The notes below the pieces were generated by a model. That model was not told the DNA's origin. It worked only from the letters and a program-made list of their open reading frames with translations, and ran no database searches. A stretch of 64,000 nucleotides of DNA from JBBQWR01 sp038210495 (GTDB lineage: Bacteria; Planctomycetota; Planctomycetia; Pirellulales; DATAWG01), in assembly GCA_038210495.1 (NCBI GenBank), contig JBBQWR010000025.1, positions 10,857-74,856 on the forward strand. Reading direction: 5' to 3'. Position 1 is the first letter of the stretch. Each line of letters starts with the position of its first letter. A program made the position numbers and the translations under genes. Below are positions 8,040 through 18,000 of this stretch, in pieces.

Positions 8040-11000
8040 GTGAAAATTCGCCAATTGCACATCAATCGCTTCGGGCACTTCAACGAGTGCGATCTGGATT
8101 TTCGCGCGGATGGCCTGCATGTCATTTGCGGTCCCAACGAAGCCGGCAAGACCACGCTGCTCGAATTCTTGAGGGGGCTGCTGTTCGATTTCCCGCCCCG
8201 CTCTCCTTACGACTTTGGCGGACAAGCCGAAATGGCCGGTCTGGGGATTCTCGAACTGCAAGGCGGTCGAGTCGTTGAACTTCGCCGGCGCAAGGGAAAC
8301 AAAAACAAAGTGGCGATCAAACTCGATGGCCACCCCACCGATCTCGACGACAGCGGCTGGCTGCGTCTCTTGGATCACGCGGATCGCGGGCTGTTCGAGT
8401 CGGTGTTTGCGTTCGGGCTGGATCAACTCAGTCGAGGCGAGGCGAGTCTGGAGCACGAAAGCCTGCGATCCGCGCTCTTCGGAGGGAGCCTTGGGGGAAT
8501 CAATAGCCCGGACAAAGTGGTTGCCGAGCTGACTCGCCAAGCGGACGGTCTGTTCAAAAAGGGAGGCTCGAAGCCGGCGATCAATGAGCACTTAGCCGAT
8601 CTCAAGCGATTGGCGAAGGACATCAAAGACCGCCTCCTCCGGCCCGCGAGATATCTCGAAATCGAAGCCGCCGCCACCAAAGCGGCCGCAGACGCGCGCC
8701 GGCTGCACGAAGACGTTGATCGCGTGCGGCGGGAGCATTCGAAAATCGAAAAGCGGATTCGCGCGTGGCCGAAATGGTGGGCGCTTCGGCAGCGGCGCGA
8801 ACAGCGGGCGAACTTGAGCATTCCCGACAATGTTCCCGCCGACGCGAGGCAGCGATATCTGGCGATCGTTAACCAGTTGAAGGCGATCGCCGATGAAAAA
8901 GGGAAGCGAACGGAGCAGGTCAAGCAGGACGAGCTAGCTCGCGCCGCGCTAAAACTCGATCCGGTCGCCGTCTCACACCAGGCCGAGATCAAGTCGTGTC
9001 TCGAGTTGCGGCAATCGTATGTCGAGGCGAAGCAACAACTCCCCGAACGCAAACAGAACCGCGAGGAGATTCGCCGTTCGATCGACCGAGAGCTGGAGGA
9101 ACTTCGGCCCGGCTGGACCCACGATCAATTGCGAGATTTTCGCGTCGATCTGGCGACCCGTGGCGAAATCGACCGACTGACGGAGGAGCGAGCGAAGCGA
9201 GCGGACGCGAGGATCGCGCTCGTCGCCAAGCGGGATAGCGACGCCGAGAACCTCGAACGGGCGCGCAATGAACTCGTCGAACTCGGTTCGCCGCGCGATG
9301 TCGAATCGCTTTCCGCTCTGCTCGCCGAAGAAGCCGACTTCGTCACGAATCGGAAGCGCCGGGACGACGTCGATCGCGAATTGACGAAGCTGGAAAAAAG
9401 ATTTGCGACTCAACGCCGTAAACTCACTCCACCGCTCGACGTCGCGGTTCTGGCGCCACAGGAGTTACCGGTTCCCCGCACCGAGACCGTCGCCGATTTC
9501 AAGAGCCGGATCGCAGAGGTCCGAGAGCAAATGAGCGCCGCAAAAGCCTCTGCTTCCGGACACGAAGACGAAATTCGCGAGCTCACAATATCGCTGGATG
9601 CAAAATTGTCCACGCTCGTCGTTCCTAGCTTTGCCGATCGGGATGGCGCTCGCAAGCGGCGCGATAGTGGTTGGCATTTGATTCGACAGCAGTACATTTT
9701 GGATCAGCCCGCGGAATCCCAGATTGCCAATTGGTTGGTCGAAGTTGCGGCCGTCGCGCTACCGGACGGCTACGAGCGAGCGGTCGAGGCCGCGGATAAC
9801 GTTGCCGATCTGATCTATGACCATGCCCAGGAAGTCGCCGACCGCGAAAGCCAGCGCCGACTCCTGGTCGACGCCGAGAAGCATCTCGGCCAAAATCGCG
9901 AGCAAATCGCGGACCTTCAGGAGCAACTAGCGGCATTGAACGCCGAATGGACGACGCTTTGGCAGCCGTCGGGTTTCGAGCCGCTCGCTCCCGATGCGAT
10001 GCTCGGCTGGCTCGGCGATCGCGAATCGCTCTGCGCAATAGTCGGTCAACGCGACGAATTGATGGCTGAGCGATCTCAAATTGACCGTTGCATCGAGTCT
10101 TTCGAGCAGCGACTGCGCGCGGGTTGCGATCTAGCACAGGATGGTATCCCGGCGCTTCTTGTGTCCGCACGAGAGGCGGTCGATGAATCTCGGAGGCGGC
10201 GGCATAAGGCAACGGAGCTTCGAAAAGAGATTCTGCGATTGGAACAGCAGATCGCCAAATACGACTTGAAATTGGCATCGACCGAAAAATTGGAGACGGC
10301 GGCGGCCAGCCAGTGGCAAGCCGTATTGAATTGCCTCAAGCTACCAAGCGAATGGAGCACCGACGTGGCTCGCACCGTGATCGAAAGACTCGTCGCCACG
10401 AGGAACAACCTCGACAAGCTTCCCGACGTGGACGATCGTATCACGCGGATGCAGGCCCGGATCGACGAGTTTGACGAGCGCGCTGGGGCGCTGTGCAAGG
10501 TGATCGAACCTGAATTGCGGCAAGATCCGGCCGAACTGGCGATCAAAAAGCTCGAGCAGTCCGTCCAGCGAGCCGTCGACGCTCAGAAAGAGCATGGCGA
10601 CCTGTCCCAAAAAATTGCCGAGGCGAAACTGGCTCTCGAGTCGCTAGATAAAAAACAGTCAGCTTGGGAAGGCGAACGAGAATCCTTATTCCTGCAAACG
10701 GATAGTTCTTCCGAGCCCGAACTTCTCGACGTCGTGTCGCGCGTCGAAAGAGCTGCCCAGTTGGATGCCGAAACCGCACAACTGGCGCGCGACATCGACC
10801 TGATCCGCGCCACCGACGACGCCGAAGAATTTGAGCAGGCCCTGTCGACCGACGAGCTCGATATATTGGAAGGACAACTGCGGGACCTTACGGACGAGAT
10901 GAAGGCAAAAGAAACCCTCCGCCGAGCAGCCGATGGCGACGAAGCGCTCGCGCGAAATGCACGCTGCCAACTCGACGGTTCTCGCGAAGTGGCGATTCTC

Positions 11001-11561
11001 ACCGAGGAGTTGTCACAAAAACGTTCGCTGTTGGCGGCGGACGTCGATCGCTATATGCCTCTCGTCTACGCCAGGCACCTGCTCAACGTCGCCGTGAGCC
11101 GCTTCGAGAAGGAAAATCAACCCGAGATGATTGCCACGGTTTCCCGTTTGCTCGGGCAAATGACGGATGGGAAATATGTCGAATTCGACCGAAGCGGAGG
11201 GGGCCAGCATAACATTCTCGTTCGACGCTCCGACGGCGTCGAAAGAACACCCGACCAACTGAGCACCGGCACGCGGGAGCAACTCTACTTGGCGATTCGT
11301 CTGGCCTATGTGCAGCACTACTGCAAAAAGAGTCAACCTCTGCCGATCGTCATCGACGACGTGCTCGTCAACTTCGACGATCGACGAGCGCGGCAAACGC
11401 TGGAAGTGTTGGCGGAAATTGCACGGTCCATACAAGTGTTGTTCTTCACCTGTCACAACCACATGCTGGAAATCGCGAGGGAAGTTATTCCGGGATTGAT
11501 TCCCATTCGACTCCCCGATGTCTCGGAGAGTCAATTGACCTCGAAAAACGGCGCGAGCTAA
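8040..11561 (+). CDS. SbcC/Rad50-like AAA ATPase (YhaN type)
   Basis: A 1,173-residue SMC-like ATPase that would drive the nuclease encoded just upstream. It starts with GTG at 8040. The N-terminal ATP-binding half has Walker A GPNEAGKTT (residues 31-39). About 850 residues of heptad-rich, Glu/Arg/Leu-dominated coiled coil follow. The C-terminal half has the ABC-like signature STGTREQ (1075-1081) and Walker B PIVIDDVLVNFDD (1102-1114), then a TCHN switch motif. No CxxC zinc hook is evident at the coil apex, which agrees with the YhaN branch (AAA_27) rather than classical SbcC. Convergent with the next gene, 27 bases away. Confidence 0.9.
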   Translation: MKIRQLHINRFGHFNECDLDFRADGLHVICGPNEAGKTTLLEFLRGLLFDFPPRSPYDFGGQAEMAGLGILELQGGRVVELRRRKGNKNKVAIKLDGHPTDLDDSGWLRLLDHADRGLFESVFAFGLDQLSRGEASLEHESLRSALFGGSLGGINSPDKVVAELTRQADGLFKKGGSKPAINEHLADLKRLAKDIKDRLLRPARYLEIEAAATKAAADARRLHEDVDRVRREHSKIEKRIRAWPKWWALRQRREQRANLSIPDNVPADARQRYLAIVNQLKAIADEKGKRTEQVKQDELARAALKLDPVAVSHQAEIKSCLELRQSYVEAKQQLPERKQNREEIRRSIDRELEELRPGWTHDQLRDFRVDLATRGEIDRLTEERAKRADARIALVAKRDSDAENLERARNELVELGSPRDVESLSALLAEEADFVTNRKRRDDVDRELTKLEKRFATQRRKLTPPLDVAVLAPQELPVPRTETVADFKSRIAEVREQMSAAKASASGHEDEIRELTISLDAKLSTLVVPSFADRDGARKRRDSGWHLIRQQYILDQPAESQIANWLVEVAAVALPDGYERAVEAADNVADLIYDHAQEVADRESQRRLLVDAEKHLGQNREQIADLQEQLAALNAEWTTLWQPSGFEPLAPDAMLGWLGDRESLCAIVGQRDELMAERSQIDRCIESFEQRLRAGCDLAQDGIPALLVSAREAVDESRRRRHKATELRKEILRLEQQIAKYDLKLASTEKLETAAASQWQAVLNCLKLPSEWSTDVARTVIERLVATRNNLDKLPDVDDRITRMQARIDEFDERAGALCKVIEPELRQDPAELAIKKLEQSVQRAVDAQKEHGDLSQKIAEAKLALESLDKKQSAWEGERESLFLQTDSSSEPELLDVVSRVERAAQLDAETAQLARDIDLIRATDDAEEFEQALSTDELDILEGQLRDLTDEMKAKETLRRAADGDEALARNARCQLDGSREVAILTEELSQKRSLLAADVDRYMPLVYARHLLNVAVSRFEKENQPEMIATVSRLLGQMTDGKYVEFDRSGGGQHNILVRRSDGVERTPDQLSTGTREQLYLAIRLAYVQHYCKKSQPLPIVIDDVLVNFDDRRARQTLEVLAEIARSIQVLFFTCHNHMLEIAREVIPGLIPIRLPDVSESQLTSKNGAS

Positions 11562-11588
11562 TTTCGGCGGCAACGCGGCCGTGTCGTA

Positions 11589-12275
11589 TTAAGCCGCGAT
11601 TTTGCTCCGCCCGGCTTGCCACTGATACAACCAAGCGTTTCCTTGTTTGCCGACTTGCTTCGCGGCGCCGGTGTGGCGGAGACAGTAGGCGATTCGCTGG
11701 GCGAGCCAACGCGGCGCGTCTAGGCCAGTGGCTAAATGGGCCGTGCTGAAGGGCGCCGGTAGGTCGCACGCGACGAGCGCCGCCAGATCGCCGGCCGTTT
11801 GGAGTCGATGCGTTTCGAGGACTTGCACCAGCTTTTGGTCTTCGACTTGGAAGTCGTTGGCCCGATAGCGACGGCGGCGACCGTGGCCCGGGTAGCGGAT
11901 CTCCTCGACTTCGACGAGCGGCATTTCCAGCGTCAGTCGGGGATGCGGAAACACATTGGTGAAATGCACTAGTTCGTCGAACAGATCGAGCAGCCGGCCG
12001 CGCTTCGGGCTAAGGCGAGATCGGGCCACCGCGCCTCCCTTGCGCTTGCGATACACGAGTGTCTTGCGGACTACGATCGGCTTAACGACCAGCACGTCGT
12101 GATCCGTCAGCAATCGGCGAATCTTGTCGCGAATCGCCGCTAGCGAGCCGTGCTGCACTTCGATCAGCACGCCGTCGACGATCGCGTCGATCCGATAGCT
12201 CGCGACGCGAGCCTCGATGCGCGCGCCGGGGCCTGCGTAAATCCGTTTTAAATCGCGATGCAGCGACGTTTCCAC
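11589..12275 (-). CDS. Unknown protein with a possible PD-(D/E)XK-like nuclease core
   Basis: A 228-residue protein if started at GTG 12275, chosen because GGGGAG (12286-12281) sits 5 bases upstream and a longer frame (to 12335) would read through an R6 repeat. Residues 20-41 read like a restriction-fold core: IEARVASYRID, a short turn, then GVLIEVQ, that is Asp30, a spacer of 8, then Glu39-x-Gln41. An E-x-Q variant of E-x-K is known in some nuclease-fold families. A basic strand (KPIVVRKTLVYRKRKGG) follows. The C-terminal 90 residues (from about QKLVQVLETHRLQTAGDLAAL) look like a winged helix. I cannot name the family. It is convergent with the SbcCD-like pair, so a role in DNA processing is an inference from fold and position. 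Confidence 0.6.
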   Translation of the reverse strand: METSLHRDLKRIYAGPGARIEARVASYRIDAIVDGVLIEVQHGSLAAIRDKIRRLLTDHDVLVVKPIVVRKTLVYRKRKGGAVARSRLSPKRGRLLDLFDELVHFTNVFPHPRLTLEMPLVEVEEIRYPGHGRRRRYRANDFQVEDQKLVQVLETHRLQTAGDLAALVACDLPAPFSTAHLATGLDAPRWLAQRIAYCLRHTGAAKQVGKQGNAWLYQWQAGRSKIAA

Positions 12276-12288
12276 AGACTCTCCCCGC

Positions 12289-12436
12289 GTGGCGAGCGGG
12301 GGCATAAGCCCCCTGTCCTCGATTTGAACCAGCAACTGAAACCTTGCGGCGCCGGTTTTGGAAATCCGGCGGTAGTGTGAAAATCGATTGGCGTTCGACG
12401 CGAAGGAGAGGGGGCTAACGCCCCCCGCTCGCTACG
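12289..12436. repeat. R6 inverted pair, MITE-like
   Basis: Two arms of about 32 bases, GGCGAGCGGGGGCATAAGCC (from 12291) and its inverted homologue GGGGGCTAACGCCCCCCGCT (from about 12411), flank roughly 80 bases of unique DNA. A third single arm is at 61424-61457. No gene lies inside. Confidence 0.7.
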
Positions 12437-12441
12437 AGGAA

Positions 12442-13335
12442 TTACAAATCCGTCGCGTTGAACGTGTCCCCTTGCTTCGTGTCTCCGGTGTCGAATCCGC
12501 GCTTGAACCATTTCGCTCGCTGCGCCGAGGTGCCGTGCGTGAATGAATCGGGAACGACGACGCCACGGGCTTGCTTCTGCAATCGGTCGTCGCCGATCGC
12601 TTGGGCGCACTGCAGGGCGTCGTCGATGTCGTGGGCGTCCAAGTGAAATTGCTGCTGAGCGTAATGGGCCCATACACCGGCGAAGAAATCCGCCTGCAAC
12701 TCCAGTCGCACCGAGAGATGGTTGGCCTCGACTTTACTGGCCCGGCCTCGCGTGGCGTCGACTCGATCGGTAATGCCCATTAGTTTTTGCACGTGATGGC
12801 CGACCTCATGAGCGACGACGTACGCCTGGGCGAAATCCCCTTTGGCGCCGAAACGGGTTCGCATTTCATCGAAGAAGCCCAAATCGAGATAGACCTTTTC
12901 GTCGGCCGGGCAATAAAAAGGACCCACCGCCGCGCCGGCCATTCCGCAGGCCGACTCGACCTGACCGGTGAACAGATGAAGTCTAGGGTTCTTATACTCC
13001 AGGCCCTGGCGGCGAAACAGATCGGTCCAAACGACCTCGGTATCTTTCAAAACGATGGCCACGAAATGCCGCAACTTTTCTTCCTCCGGCGGCCGATTGG
13101 CGGGCATACCCGGCTGCAACGGCTGCTGCTGCATACCCCCGCCTCCCCCTCCCCCGCCTCCCCCTTGCTGGAGCAGCCACAGCGGATTACCGGTCAGAGC
13201 CCAACTGATGAGAGCCATGACGACCATCATCCCCAGCCCGCCGCCCCCGAGCATCATGTGCGGCGCCATCCCGCCGCCGCCGGCGCCGCGACCGTCCTCG
13301 ACGTTGGTGCTTTCTTCTTGACCTTGCCAGTCCAT
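12442..13335 (-). CDS. Membrane-anchored neutral zinc metallopeptidase (YpfJ family)
   Basis: A 297-residue putative zinc protease of the KPN_02809/YpfJ family. The N-terminus MDWQGQEESTNVEDGRG is the typical W-x-G-x-x-x-S-x-N-V-x-D start of the family. A membrane segment lies at about 34-56. A Gly-rich and Gln-rich linker follows (59-72, visible as a polyG run in the DNA). The catalytic domain has HEVGH at 176-180 with His176, Glu177 and His180. The CGMAGAAVGPFYCP stretch at 130-143 is another family signature. The substrate is unknown. It is downstream of the response regulator on the same strand with an R3 hairpin between them. Confidence 0.9.
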   Translation of the reverse strand: MDWQGQEESTNVEDGRGAGGGGMAPHMMLGGGGLGMMVVMALISWALTGNPLWLLQQGGGGGGGGGGMQQQPLQPGMPANRPPEEEKLRHFVAIVLKDTEVVWTDLFRRQGLEYKNPRLHLFTGQVESACGMAGAAVGPFYCPADEKVYLDLGFFDEMRTRFGAKGDFAQAYVVAHEVGHHVQKLMGITDRVDATRGRASKVEANHLSVRLELQADFFAGVWAHYAQQQFHLDAHDIDDALQCAQAIGDDRLQKQARGVVVPDSFTHGTSAQRAKWFKRGFDTGDTKQGDTFNATDL

Positions 13336-13370
13336 GAGATGCTCGCTCGTTGAGTTGTTCGGTGTGAGGC

Positions 13371-13473
13371 AAGGGACTAGGGTGGTGGGGCTAGGGATTT
13401 GCGGAAAACTATTGGCAAAGCCAAGCGGCTTCTGTTTTCGCTAGTCCCTAGCCCCATCGTCCCTAGCCCCTGC
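13371..13473. repeat. R3 hairpin repeat (copy a)
   Basis: Left arm GGGACTAGGGTGGTGGGGCT and right arm AGCCCCATCGTCCCTAGCCC are inverted copies around an inner stem (TTGGCAAAGCCAAG). Copies b and c are at 33319-33405 and 55226-55325. Confidence 0.75.
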
Positions 13474-13488
13474 CGCTGTGTGCAAACA

Positions 13489-13959
13489 TTATTCCCGCGG
13501 CCCGGCGTCGTCTTCCATGTCCTGAATATATTGTCTGAGCCGCTCGAGCTCGTCGGTAACATGCCGGAGCTTGAGCATGTTTTCGACCCGTTTGATGAGT
13601 TCGACTTTGTTGACCGGCTTGCTGAGAAAGTCGTCGGTCCCCGAGTCGACGGCTCGTTCGATATCTCCCAGTTCGTTGAGCGCGGTAACCATCAAGATCA
13701 TGATGCCGCGAGTCTTCGGGTCTTGCTTGAGCTTCTTGCAGACCTCGAAGCCGTTCAGTTTGGGCATCATCACGTCGAGCAAAATCAGGTCAGGCCCAAA
13801 TTCGGCGACCTTGTCGAGCGTGTCGCGACCATCGACGGCCACGGCGATTTCGCATTCGATATCGCTCAAAAACGCTTCCAAGAGCTCGACGTTCGGCTGA
13901 TTGTCGTCGGCCACGAGGATGCGGCTCTTTCGTTTAGCGGGATTCTTGCTACCGGCCAT
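13489..13959 (-). CDS. Single-domain response regulator
   Basis: A 156-residue CheY/PleD-like receiver without an output domain. The ATG at 13959 is chosen because the preceding 45 open codons are Pro/Arg-rich and unlike receivers. Key residues: acidic pair Asp18-Asp19 (VADDN), phosphoacceptor Asp62 (LLDVMMPKLNG), Thr92 (MVTAL) and Lys114 (SKP). The C-terminal 35 residues (KRVENMLKLRHVTDELERLR) form an amphipathic helix or coiled coil that may dimerise or contact a partner. No cognate histidine kinase is in the window. It is divergent from the small unknown gene at 14316. Confidence 0.9.
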   Translation of the reverse strand: MAGSKNPAKRKSRILVADDNQPNVELLEAFLSDIECEIAVAVDGRDTLDKVAEFGPDLILLDVMMPKLNGFEVCKKLKQDPKTRGIMILMVTALNELGDIERAVDSGTDDFLSKPVNKVELIKRVENMLKLRHVTDELERLRQYIQDMEDDAGPRE

Positions 13960-14315
13960 CGCGACTCTTTCGCGGGGTGAACTTCGGGGGACTGAGTTGA
14001 CGCACGGATTATAGCGCTCGGTGGGACGAGTGGGAAAGAGAGGTTGAAAAGAGGGCCGGCGGCGAGGGGACTCGGCGCCGAGGCGAAGATTCAAGGCTGC
14101 CAGCGAAGGAGTCCGCTGACGCGGTCTCCTGTTTCGCCGCCAATCGCACCCTGTTGCCTACGCAAACCCGTCGGTTTAGCGTGGCGGCGCCAGTTTGGGC
14201 ATGTGTTCCGAGGCCTCGGCAGTGTATGCTGCATAAACCAGACAAATTGCCCAAGGGCATCTATGGGTCCGGATACGAAACGGACGGCACGCGGCCTCTT
14301 GAGGAGTGCGATCAC
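13960..14315. other. Divergent intergenic region
   Basis: 356 bases between two divergent genes. No promoter clear enough to name. An in-frame upstream ATG (14224) for the small downstream gene cannot be excluded. Confidence 0.4.
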
Positions 14316-14627
14316 ATGGCAGATGAAAAGCAACTGGCGGCGATTGGCGTTTTCGGCAACTTGCCGCCGCAAAAATGGGGCGTGGGCTCGAGCGCCCGGG
14401 CTCGCGGCCTCCAAGATTGGGCCCACTTGGTGCGCCAAATCTCCTACTTCGATTGCGGCAAAGCGATCGACGAGGTGATTGCCCGGCAAATCGCCAAGAC
14501 GCTTCGCCAAGCCAAGAATTTTCCGAATGGCGTGGATTGGGGCAAACAAGTCAACGCCGAAGGCGCCCACCAAAAAATCCTAACGCTTATTCGAGAAGAA
14601 TTGGCCGCCACGACGGTCCCTCAGTGA
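14316..14627 (+). CDS. Small conserved-looking protein, function unknown
   Basis: A 103-residue soluble protein. GAGGAG (14301-14306) lies 9 bases upstream of ATG 14316, which decides the start. The frame is open further upstream, with possible starts at 14224 and 14154. The sequence (MADEKQLAAIGVFGNLPPQK to REELAATTVPQ) has no signal peptide or membrane segment and reads as mostly helical with a short Gly/Pro-rich N-terminal loop. I do not recognise a family. It is divergent from the response regulator. Confidence 0.55.
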   Translation: MADEKQLAAIGVFGNLPPQKWGVGSSARARGLQDWAHLVRQISYFDCGKAIDEVIARQIAKTLRQAKNFPNGVDWGKQVNAEGAHQKILTLIREELAATTVPQ

Positions 14628-14917
14628 ACCGGCCCTTAGGTCACTGACGATGGATTCGTTCCGTGCCGCGCGTCGAACCGCCGACGAGGGGCGGGGTCGT
14701 CAGCGGCGGCTTGCCAAGACGATATCTTTTACCACGATTTCGTGCTTCGTCCGGCTTGCGGCACTCGCCAGCCGTGGGTTCTGGATTGCCGTCGACCAAC
14801 TTGGCCCACTTGGAGCCAAGCCGCCAAGCGGTTCGAGAGTGTTTCCCTAGGGGAACATTCCCACGGTCGCACATGCGCACTAATCCTCCAATGATCGACT
14901 CCTCCATGCGGTGATAA
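14628..14917. other. Intergenic region before the glucan synthase
   Basis: No supported gene. It contains a copy of a CCGCCGACGAGGGGCGGGG-type low-complexity sequence near 14680. The TAA that closes the upstream frame of the glucan synthase is at 14915-14917. Confidence 0.45.
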
Positions 14918-15052
14918 ATTAAATATCCCATCAGCAGACTGATCTCGTGGCGAAAAGTTACCGACCGAGAGGCGACGCCGCAAAAGCTCGTCGAAGAGCC
15001 CCCGCTGCGAGCGGAACTTTACAGCATCGATCAACTCCAGCGGCACGCTCGG

Positions 15053-18000
15053 GTGATCGCGACGGCGCACAAATTGGGCGCCGGACGGACCGCCGATAAG
15101 CTGCTTCCGCGGCTCAGCGAAAACGAGCGAGTTCTCGTCGAGACCTACGATTTGATCACGGCAGCCGCGAAGCGCAATCGTCAGATTGCGCCGGCCGCCG
15201 AGTGGCTGCTCGACAATTTCTATTTGATCGAAGAGCAGATTCGTTCGACCCGGCGGCTTCTGCCTCGGTCTTATAGCGGAGAACTGCCGCGATTAACGAA
15301 TGGTGTCTCGGCCAATTATCCTCGCGCTTATGGGATCGCGTTGGAATTGATTTCGCACACGGACGGCCGCGTCGATGCCCCCGGACTCGACGGGTTCATC
15401 GGCTCGTACCAATCGGTCGTGCCGCTCAAACTGGGCGAGCTCTGGGCCCTGCCGCTCATGTTGCGGCTGGCGCTCATCGAAAACTTGCGGCGGGTTGCCG
15501 CCCGAATTGCCGCAGCGCGGCGCGATCGCGATCTGGCCGCCGAATGGGCCGAGCGAATGATCCGCACGGTCGACCAAAATCCGACGGATTTGATTCTGGT
15601 GCTGGCCGACATGGCGCGCACGAATCCGCCCTTGTCCGGCGCGTTCTTGGCGGAATTGACCCGGCATCTTCAGGGGCAGAACCCCAATTTTGCATTCGCC
15701 AACAGTTGGTTGGAACATCGATTGGCCGATCAAGGAGTCACGATCGAGCAACTCGTGTTGGCCGAAGGGCACGCTCAAGCGGCCGACCAAGTTTCGGTCG
15801 GCAACAGCATTACCAGCCTGCGATTCCTCAGCGTCAACGATTGGCCCGATTTCGTCGCGTCGCAGAGTCTCGTCGAGCAGACATTGTGTCGCGATCCGGC
15901 GGGCGTTTACGCGCGCATGGATTTTGCCACGCGCGACCGTTATCGGCACGCCGTCGAGGGAATCGCCAAACGTTCTCCTTGCTCGGAGTACGACGTCGCG
16001 CATCGGGCCATCCAATTGTCGCAGACCGAGGCGGTCGATCCGGCAAAGCATCGGACGACGCACGTCGGCTATTTTTTGGTCGATCGTGGCCGACCTGTTC
16101 TGGAGCGGTTGGTCGATATGCGGCTCAATGCGTCGGTCGTGGTGGAAAAACTTCGCCGCCGATACCCGCTGTTCATTTACTTGTTTCTCGTGCTCGCGGT
16201 TACTGGCGGAGCGATTGCCGCGGTCGCCGAGTGGGCCAATTGGCGGACTCTTGGAGCGCCGCTCGTGGTTCTGCTCGCGGTTCCGGTTCTGATGTGCGCC
16301 GGCCAATTCGGCGTCGCGGTGGTGAACTGGCTGTCGGGCGTGCTGATGCAGCCGCAGCCGTTGCCTCGAATGGATTTTCGCCGCGGAATTCCGCCGGAAC
16401 ACCGGACGCTGGTTGTTGTGCCGACGATGCTGTCCAGCGAAGCGGCGATCGAACATTTGCTGGAAGGTCTGGAGATTCGATATTTGGCCAATCGGGATCC
16501 CAGTCTTCATTTTGCTTTGCTGACCGATCTAGCGGACGCGGCCACGGAGTCGTTGCCGGGCGACGCGCCTTTGATCGAGCTCGCCCGCGAAGGAATCGAG
16601 CGGCTCAACGAAAAATATCCGGGAGAACGAGGAGATGTTTTTTTCTTGCTCCATCGCAATCGGCGGTGGAACGCGCAAGAAAACATCTGGATGGGCTACG
16701 AGCGAAAACGCGGCAAGCTAGCCGATTTGAACGCGACCTTGCGCGGGGCGAAAGCACGATTTGCCCAGGTGGCCGGAGATATCTCGGCCCTGTTCGACGT
16801 CCGCTATGTCATTACGCTCGACACGGATACGCAACTGCCCCGCGATGCCGCGCGCGAAATGGTGGGCGCGATGGCCCATACGCTGAATCGACCCGTCTTG
16901 GACGCCCCAGGGCGCCGAGTGATCGACGGCTATACCATTCTGCAGCCGCGCGTCGGCGTGAGCTTGCCCGGCGCGAATCGATCGTGGTTTGTCCGACTCT
17001 TCGGCGGCGACGCTGGCGTCGATCCCTATACCCGCGTGGTCTCCGATCTTTACCAAGATCTGTTTGGCGAAGGATCGTTTATCGGCAAGGGAATCTACGA
17101 CGTCGACATGTTCGAGCGGCGGTGCGGCGATTTCCCGGAATATACGATTCTGAGCCACGATCTGCTGGAGAGTTGCTACACGCGCTCGGCGCTGTTGACC
17201 GACGTGATTCTGTACGAAGATTATCCATCGAGCTTCGCTAGCGACGTGAGCCGGCGCCATCGATGGATACGGGGCGATTGGCAGATTGCCGCGTGGTTGT
17301 TTCCCAAGGTCCGCGGCTTGACGGCCGGGCGCGTGGCCAATCCGATTTCGGCGCTTTCCTGGTGGAAGATCTTCGATAATTTGCGGCGGAGTCTCGTGCC
17401 GGTCGCAATGCTCGCGCTGCTGCTGATCACCTGGCTAGCCGCATCGCAATCGGCGGCTATCGCGGCGACGGCTTTCGCGATTGCGATCGTCGTCATACCG
17501 CGGCTCTTGGATGCTCTGGTCGACTTCGCCCACAAGCCGACCGATCTGCCGGTGTCCACGCATCTCGCGACCGCGACGATGGGGATGGGAAGGCCATTGG
17601 CCCAGTGTCTTATGACGCTCGTGTTTTTGCCTTACGAGGCGCTGGTCAGCATCGATGCCATCGTTCGCACTCTCGTGCGGGTGCATTGGTCGAGGAAGAA
17701 ACTACTGGAGTGGAAGACGTCGAGCGATGCCGAGCGCGGCGCCCGCGCCGATCTCCCCGGGTTTTTCCGGTCGATGCTGGTGGCGCCCGCGATTTCCGCG
17801 ATGACGCTGGCGTGGCTTGCGGTTGCGCGTCCGGATTTACTAGCGGTGGCTGGACCGCTGCTGGCGTTGTGGGCCGTCTCACCGTCGATCGCCTGGTGGC
17901 TGAGTCGCCCGCTTCCCCCACCGATCATTAGATTGACCGACAAGCAGCGCCTGTTTTTGAGAAGCTTATCGCGCAAGACGTGGCGATACTTTGAGAAGTT

